Below are positions 59,931 through 64,000 of a stretch of 64,000 nucleotides of DNA, one piece after another (the stretch's first letter is position 1; each line of letters begins with the position of its first letter). A program made the position numbers and the translations under genes. The stretch is from the NCBI RefSeq assembly GCF_900187425.1, contig NZ_FYDJ01000023.1, positions 1 through 64,000 on the forward strand. The letters are read 5' to 3'. The stretch comes from Pseudomonas sp. Irchel s3h14 (GTDB lineage Bacteria; Pseudomonadota; Gammaproteobacteria; Pseudomonadales; Pseudomonadaceae). Under the pieces are notes generated by a model. It had not been told where the DNA came from. It made no database searches and saw only the letters and a program-made list of their open reading frames with translations.

Positions 59931-60773
59931 TTATTTACCACCACTGCCCGCAACGCTTTCGCCGCCACGGGTCAGGTAATAGGCGCCGAGGATCGGCAGC
60001 ATGGTCACCATCATCACCAGCATCGCGACGACGTTGGTCACCGGCACGTCCCGTGGGCGGCTGAGCTGGTTGAGCAGCCACAGCGGCAGGGTGCGTTCAT
60101 GGCCGGCGGTGAAGGTGGTGACGATGATTTCGTCGAACGACAGGGCAAACGCGAGCATGCCGCCGGCCAGCAACGCCGAGCCGAGGTTCGGCAGGACGAT
60201 GTAGCGGAAGGTCTGCCAGCCGTCGGCGCCGAGGTCCATTGAAGCCTCGATCAAACTGTGAGAAGTGCGACGCAAGCGGGCGATGACGTTGTTGTAGACG
60301 ATCACCACACAGAAGGTCGCGTGACCGACAATGATGGTGAACATCCCCGGCTCGATCCCCAGCGTCTTGAAGGTCGCCAGCAACGCGATGCCGGTGATGA
60401 TCCCCGGCAAGGCAATCGGCAGGATCAGCATCAGGGAAATGCCTTGCTTGCCGAAGAAATCCCGGCGGTACAACGCCGCCGATGCCAGTGTGCCGAGGAC
60501 CAATGCAATCAACGTCGCGACGGAGGCAATCTGCAGCGACAGCTTGATCGCTTCCAGTACGTCGGGCCGGGAGAACGCCACGCCGATCCACTTCAGGGTG
60601 AAGCCCTTGGGTGGGAAGCTGAACGCTGCGTCTTCGGTGTTGAAGGCGTACAGGAAGATGATCAGGATCGGAAAGTGCAGAAACACCAACCCGCCCCAGG
60701 CGGCGATGCGCAGGCCGAGCGAGGCTTTCTCGCCGTGTGTTTCTGGCTTTTGTTTTTTCGCATCAGAGCGCAT
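59931..60773 (-). CDS. Polyamine-type ABC transporter permease, YdcV/PotC-like
   Basis: A 280-residue inner-membrane permease with six helices (LGLRIAAWGGLVFLHFPILI, LSLQIASVATLIALVLGTLA, LMLILPIALPGIITGIALLA, MFTIIVGHATFCVVIVYNNV, ALLAGGMLAFALSFDEIIVT). The EAA loop is SHSLIEASMDLGADGWQTFR. It pairs with the upstream permease, overlapping it by 11 bases. Confidence 0.93.
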   Translation of the reverse strand: MRSDAKKQKPETHGEKASLGLRIAAWGGLVFLHFPILIIFLYAFNTEDAAFSFPPKGFTLKWIGVAFSRPDVLEAIKLSLQIASVATLIALVLGTLASAALYRRDFFGKQGISLMLILPIALPGIITGIALLATFKTLGIEPGMFTIIVGHATFCVVIVYNNVIARLRRTSHSLIEASMDLGADGWQTFRYIVLPNLGSALLAGGMLAFALSFDEIIVTTFTAGHERTLPLWLLNQLSRPRDVPVTNVVAMLVMMVTMLPILGAYYLTRGGESVAGSGGK

Positions 60774-61710
60774 CGAAGGCCCCCAGTCGTTTCACGACAG
60801 TCAGGTAAATGGCGATCAACACAATCGGCACCAACGTGAAGGCCGCGGCCATCGGCATGTTGCCGATCGCGCCTTGCTGGGCGTACACCATGCTGCCGAC
60901 GAAGTAGCCCGGCGGGCCCACCAGTTGCGGCACGATGAAGTCGCCGAGGGTCAGTGAAAAGGTGAAGATCGAACCGGCCGCGATGCCCGGAATCGACAGC
61001 GGCAAAGTCACTTGCATGAAGGTCTGGCGTGGCTTGGCACCGAGGTCGGCCGAGGCTTGCAGCAAGGACGGCGGCAGACGTTCCAGCGAGGCCTGGATCG
61101 GCAGGATCATGAACGGCAGCCAGATGTAGACGAACACCATGAAGCGGCCCAGGTGCGAGGTCGACAAGGTGCTGCCGCCCACTCCCGGAATGCCCAGAAT
61201 GAACTGCAAAACCGGCTCAAGCCCCAGGTGTTGAACGAACCACTGCGCCACGCCGCCCTTGGCCAGCAGCAAGGTCCAGGCATACGCCTTGACGATGTAA
61301 CTGGCCCACATCGGCATCATCACCGCGATGTAGAAAAACGCCTTGGTTTTGCCGGTGGTGTAGCGCGCCATGTAGTAGGCAATCGGGAACGCGACGATGG
61401 CGCTGGCGATCGAGACGACGACGGCCATGCTCAAGGTGCGCAGGATGATGTCGAAGTTCGACGGCTGGAACAGGGCAGCGAAGTTCGCCAGGGTCAGGTC
61501 GGGCGTGACCGCCATGGTGAAGTCATCGAAGGTGTAGAAACCTTGCCACAGCAGAACCAGCAGCGAACCGAGGTAGATCGCGCCGAACCACAGCAGCGGC
61601 GGTACCAGCAGCATCGACAGGTACAAGTTCGGCCGGCGATACAGCAGGTTGGAAAACCTGCGCAACGGCGAGCCGCCGGCCGGGGTTTGAGGGAGAGCCA
61701 CGCTGTTCAT
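60763..61710 (-). CDS. Polyamine-type ABC transporter permease, YdcU/PotB-like
   Basis: A 315-residue permease with six helices (LYLSMLLVPPLLWFGAIYLG, LSMAVVVSIASAIVAFPIAY, AFFYIAVMMPMWASYIVKAY, HLGRFMVFVYIWLPFMILPI, GSIFTFSLTLGDFIVPQLVG). The EAA loop is SLLQASADLGAKPRQTFMQV. It starts one base after the ATPase stop; the alternative ATG at 61731 would overlap the ATPase. Confidence 0.93.
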   Translation of the reverse strand: MNSVALPQTPAGGSPLRRFSNLLYRRPNLYLSMLLVPPLLWFGAIYLGSLLVLLWQGFYTFDDFTMAVTPDLTLANFAALFQPSNFDIILRTLSMAVVVSIASAIVAFPIAYYMARYTTGKTKAFFYIAVMMPMWASYIVKAYAWTLLLAKGGVAQWFVQHLGLEPVLQFILGIPGVGGSTLSTSHLGRFMVFVYIWLPFMILPIQASLERLPPSLLQASADLGAKPRQTFMQVTLPLSIPGIAAGSIFTFSLTLGDFIVPQLVGPPGYFVGSMVYAQQGAIGNMPMAAAFTLVPIVLIAIYLTVVKRLGAFDAL

Positions 61711-61711
61711 C

Positions 61712-62749
61712 TCACACCCCGCCGACAGCATTGTCGTGCAGCGGGATCATCGCTTCCCGTGCCCAGCGCGCGCTGATGCGTTGCCCGGTCTGATGTTGCG
61801 CGCTGACGTCCAGCCACTGGACGTTGGCCTGGCTGATGTTCAGGGTCTGGCCGTTTTCCAGTTTGAGTTCATAACGCGTGGCGCTGCCCTGGTACTGAAT
61901 GTCATGGAGCAAACCGCTGACTTCGATTTCATGGCTGGCCAGCGGACCTTCGGCGAAACGCACGTGTTCCGGGCGAATCGAAAACGGCTGTGGATTGCCG
62001 CTCAATTGTTTCGCCAGGTCACCGCGAATCACGTTGGAGGTGCCAACGAATTCCGCGACAAAGGTTGTAGCCGGTTTCATGTAGAGGTTGCGCGGCGTGT
62101 CGACCTGCTCGATGCGCCCCTTGTTGAACACCGCCACGCGATCCGACATCGACAGCGCTTCGGTCTGGTCGTGGGTGACGAAGATGAAGGTGATGCCGAG
62201 CTGGCGTTGCAGCTTCTTCAACTCACTCTGCATTTGCTCGCGCAGCTTCAAGTCGAGTGCGCCCAACGGTTCATCGAGCAGCAGCACGCGCGGGCGATTG
62301 ACCAGGGCGCGGGCCAGAGCCACACGCTGGCGCTGGCCGCCGGACAGTTGCACCGGTTTACGCTCGCCGTAACCGCCGAGGGCGACCATGTCGAGGGCTT
62401 CTTCGGCGCGTGTCTGGCGTTCGGTTTTGCCGACGCCTTTGACTTTCAAACCGTAGGCGACGTTGTCGAGTACGTTCATGTGCGGGAACAACGCGTAATC
62501 CTGGAACACGGTGTTCACGTCACGCTGATATGGCGGGAGCCCGGTGGCTTCTTCGCCGTGAATATGGATAGAGCCTGCACTCGGCTGTTCGAAACCGGCG
62601 ATCAGGCGCAGACAGGTGGTTTTGCCCGAGCCGGAAGGGCCCAGCATGGAAAAGAACTCGCCGTCCTGGATATCGATGGAAACCCGGTCAACGGCCTTCA
62701 CTTCGCCGAACTGACGGGAAACGTTGGTGAACTGGACTGCAAGCGTCAT
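61712..62749 (-). CDS. Polyamine-type ABC transporter ATPase, YdcT/PotA-like
   Basis: A 345-residue ATPase. Walker A is LGPSGSGKTTCL, the Q-loop VFQDYALFPHMNV, the signature LSGGQRQRVALARAL, Walker B VLLLDEPLGALD, the switch His in FVTHDQTEAL. A C-terminal TOBE domain (PFSIRPEHVRFAEG, LHDIQYQGSATRYELKLENG) fits PotA-type proteins. TTGGAGCACCGCACC sets the start. It lies downstream of the binding-protein gene, with a family D repeat in the gap. Confidence 0.94.
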   Translation of the reverse strand: MTLAVQFTNVSRQFGEVKAVDRVSIDIQDGEFFSMLGPSGSGKTTCLRLIAGFEQPSAGSIHIHGEEATGLPPYQRDVNTVFQDYALFPHMNVLDNVAYGLKVKGVGKTERQTRAEEALDMVALGGYGERKPVQLSGGQRQRVALARALVNRPRVLLLDEPLGALDLKLREQMQSELKKLQRQLGITFIFVTHDQTEALSMSDRVAVFNKGRIEQVDTPRNLYMKPATTFVAEFVGTSNVIRGDLAKQLSGNPQPFSIRPEHVRFAEGPLASHEIEVSGLLHDIQYQGSATRYELKLENGQTLNISQANVQWLDVSAQHQTGQRISARWAREAMIPLHDNAVGGV

Positions 62750-62783
62750 GGTGCGGTGCTCCAAAAAATCGAGGGCTGGTGAT

Positions 62784-62896
62784 GATCGTTCCCACGCTCT
62801 GCGTGGGAATGCAGCCCGTGACGCTCTGCGTCACCTTTGCGCGAATGGACGCGGAGCGTCCGGTGATGCATTCCCACGCGGAGCGTGGGAACGATC
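62784..62896. repeat. GATCGTTCCCACGC inverted-repeat element, family D copy 2
   Basis: GATCGTTCCCACGCTCTGCG at the left and CGCGGAGCGTGGGAACGATC at the right, with inner CATTCCCACG-type and GTGACGCTCTGCGTCAC pairing. It is the intact counterpart of 25712-25823. It separates the binding-protein gene from the rest of the transporter operon. Confidence 0.92.
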
Positions 62897-62909
62897 GGTA
62901 CGGGGTGTG

Positions 62910-64000
62910 TCAGCGACCACCCATGATCGCGATGTAGTCCTGGGTCCAGCGGCTGTACGGCACGAACTTGCCGCCTTCAGCCTGCGGGGTTTTCCAGAAG
63001 GCGATTTTCTCGAACTGGTCGAAGCCGTTGGTTTTGCAGCCCTCGGCGCCTAACAATTCACTCTCCTTGCACCCCGCCGGAACCGCCGGCAGCGAACCGA
63101 ACCATGCCGCCAGGTCACCCTGGACTTTCGGTTGCAGAGACCAGTCCATCCACTTGTAGGCGCAGTTCGGGTGCTTGGCTTCGGCGTGCAACATGGTGGT
63201 GTCGGCCCAACCCGTTGCACCTTCTTTTGGAATCACCGAGGCAACCGGCTGCTTGTCCGCCACCAGGCCGTTGACCATGTAACCCCACGTGCTGGACGCC
63301 GCGAGGCCTTCGTTTTTGACGTCACTCATCTGGACCGTTGCGTCATGCCAGTAGCGGTGGATCAGGGGCTGTTGCTTGCGAAGCAGGTCCAGCGCCGCTT
63401 TGTATTGCGCTTCGTTGAGCTGGTACGGGTCTTTGATGCCCAGTTCCGGCTGTTTCGATTTGAGATAAAGCGCCGCATCGGCGATGTAGATCGGGCCGTC
63501 GTAGGCTTGGACGCGACCCTTGTTGGACTTGCCGTCCGGCAGGGTTTGCTCTTCGAACACCACGCTCCAGCTGTCCGGCGCTGTTTTGAAGATATTGGTG
63601 TTGTACATCAACACGTTCGGGCCCCATTGGTACGGGGTGCCGTAGGTTTGTTTGTTGACGACGTACCACGGGCCATCCTTGAGGCGAGGGTCAATGCTCT
63701 TCCAGTTCGGGATCAACGCCGTGTTGATCGGCTGCACACGCTTGCCGGCGATCAACCGCAGGGAGGCATCGCCGGATGCAGTCACCAGGTCGTAACCACC
63801 CTTGGCCATCAGGCTGACCATCTCATCGGAAGTGGCGGCTGTCTTGACGTTGACCTTGCAGCCGGTTTCCTTTTCGAAGCCGGTGACCCAGTCGTAGGCC
63901 TTGTCGCTTTCGCCACGTTCGATGTAGCCAGGCCAGGCCACAATATCCAGCTGACCTTCGCCGGCACCGACGGCTTTCAGCGGTTCGGCGGCCTGAATAC
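62910..64000 (-). CDS. Polyamine-type ABC transporter substrate-binding protein, YdcS-like (partial)
   Basis: At least 363 residues; the 5' end lies beyond the window. The frame stays open to 64000 (reading IQAAEPLKAVGAGEGQLDIV at the edge), so the GTG at 63941 is not the true start. It has VAWPGYIERGESDKAYDWVT, VNVKTAATSDEMVSLMAKGG, YDLVTASGDASLRLIAGKRV, WGYMVNGLVADKQPVASVIP and ends YSRWTQDYIAIMGGR, typical of PotD/YdcS-type periplasmic receptors for putrescine or spermidine. It is first gene of the ydcSTUV-patD-like set. Confidence 0.9.
   Translation of the reverse strand, partial: IQAAEPLKAVGAGEGQLDIVAWPGYIERGESDKAYDWVTGFEKETGCKVNVKTAATSDEMVSLMAKGGYDLVTASGDASLRLIAGKRVQPINTALIPNWKSIDPRLKDGPWYVVNKQTYGTPYQWGPNVLMYNTNIFKTAPDSWSVVFEEQTLPDGKSNKGRVQAYDGPIYIADAALYLKSKQPELGIKDPYQLNEAQYKAALDLLRKQQPLIHRYWHDATVQMSDVKNEGLAASSTWGYMVNGLVADKQPVASVIPKEGATGWADTTMLHAEAKHPNCAYKWMDWSLQPKVQGDLAAWFGSLPAVPAGCKESELLGAEGCKTNGFDQFEKIAFWKTPQAEGGKFVPYSRWTQDYIAIMGGR

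Overview
The window looks like chromosomal DNA from a member of the Pseudomonas fluorescens group. Support comes from the high GC content with GC-rich third positions, the many REP/REPIN-type palindromes (GGGAGC..GCTTGCTCGCGA class), the gene orders gcd-oprB, nagR-nagA-nagB-nagF-nagE, ffh // rpsP-rimM-trmD-rplS, xerD-dsbC-hom-thrC and yaeQ-recJ, and several small families typical of Pseudomonas (DUF6124, DUF3509, DUF1289, VF530). No rRNA, tRNA, CRISPR array or complete insertion sequence was seen.

Layout. 1-545: repeats only. 546-4928: periplasmic glucose oxidation (gcd) and a glucose porin (oprB). 4929-7304: two small or membrane genes, then a ferric-siderophore reductase with its PadR regulator and a perfect 18-bp palindromic operator candidate. 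7811-13613: a five-gene alpha (CS1/CFA/cable-type) fimbrial operon of major pilin, usher, chaperone, second pilin and tip adhesin. 13633-16764: a large bifunctional penicillin-binding protein. 16765-18146: repeats and a DUF6124 gene with a long, hairpin-rich, motif-rich leader. 18147-25413: the N-acetylglucosamine PTS and catabolic operon under a GntR regulator. 25835-34271: housekeeping and transport genes (L,D-transpeptidase, two Nudix hydrolases, gamma carbonic anhydrase, DUF1289, VUT transporter, purT, MHS transporter, CorC-type transporter, CcsA-like protein). 34482-43000: a conserved core block (ffh, rpsP-rimM-trmD-rplS, xerD, dsbC, hom, thrC). 43122-52818: a sensor protein lacking its kinase, DUF3509, a solute-binding-like protein, a CaiB-type CoA-transferase, yaeQ, recJ, an old yellow enzyme and opgD.

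52819-56540 is the most accessory-looking stretch. It holds small orphan genes, a BRO-N (phage antirepressor-like) gene behind a strongly structured leader, and a two-gene AAA ATPase plus RloB module resembling RloAB/AbiL anti-phage systems. 56585-64000 is a polyamine/amine block: an APC permease, a patD-type aldehyde dehydrogenase, and an ydcSTUV-type ABC transporter whose binding protein runs off the window end.

The best candidates for follow-up are the RloAB-like module with the adjacent structured BRO-N leader, the DUF6124 leader cassette, the kinase-less BvgS-like sensor, and a NagE with a second IIB domain lacking its cysteine at the canonical position. Protein family names were assigned by reading the sequence; no database search was run.
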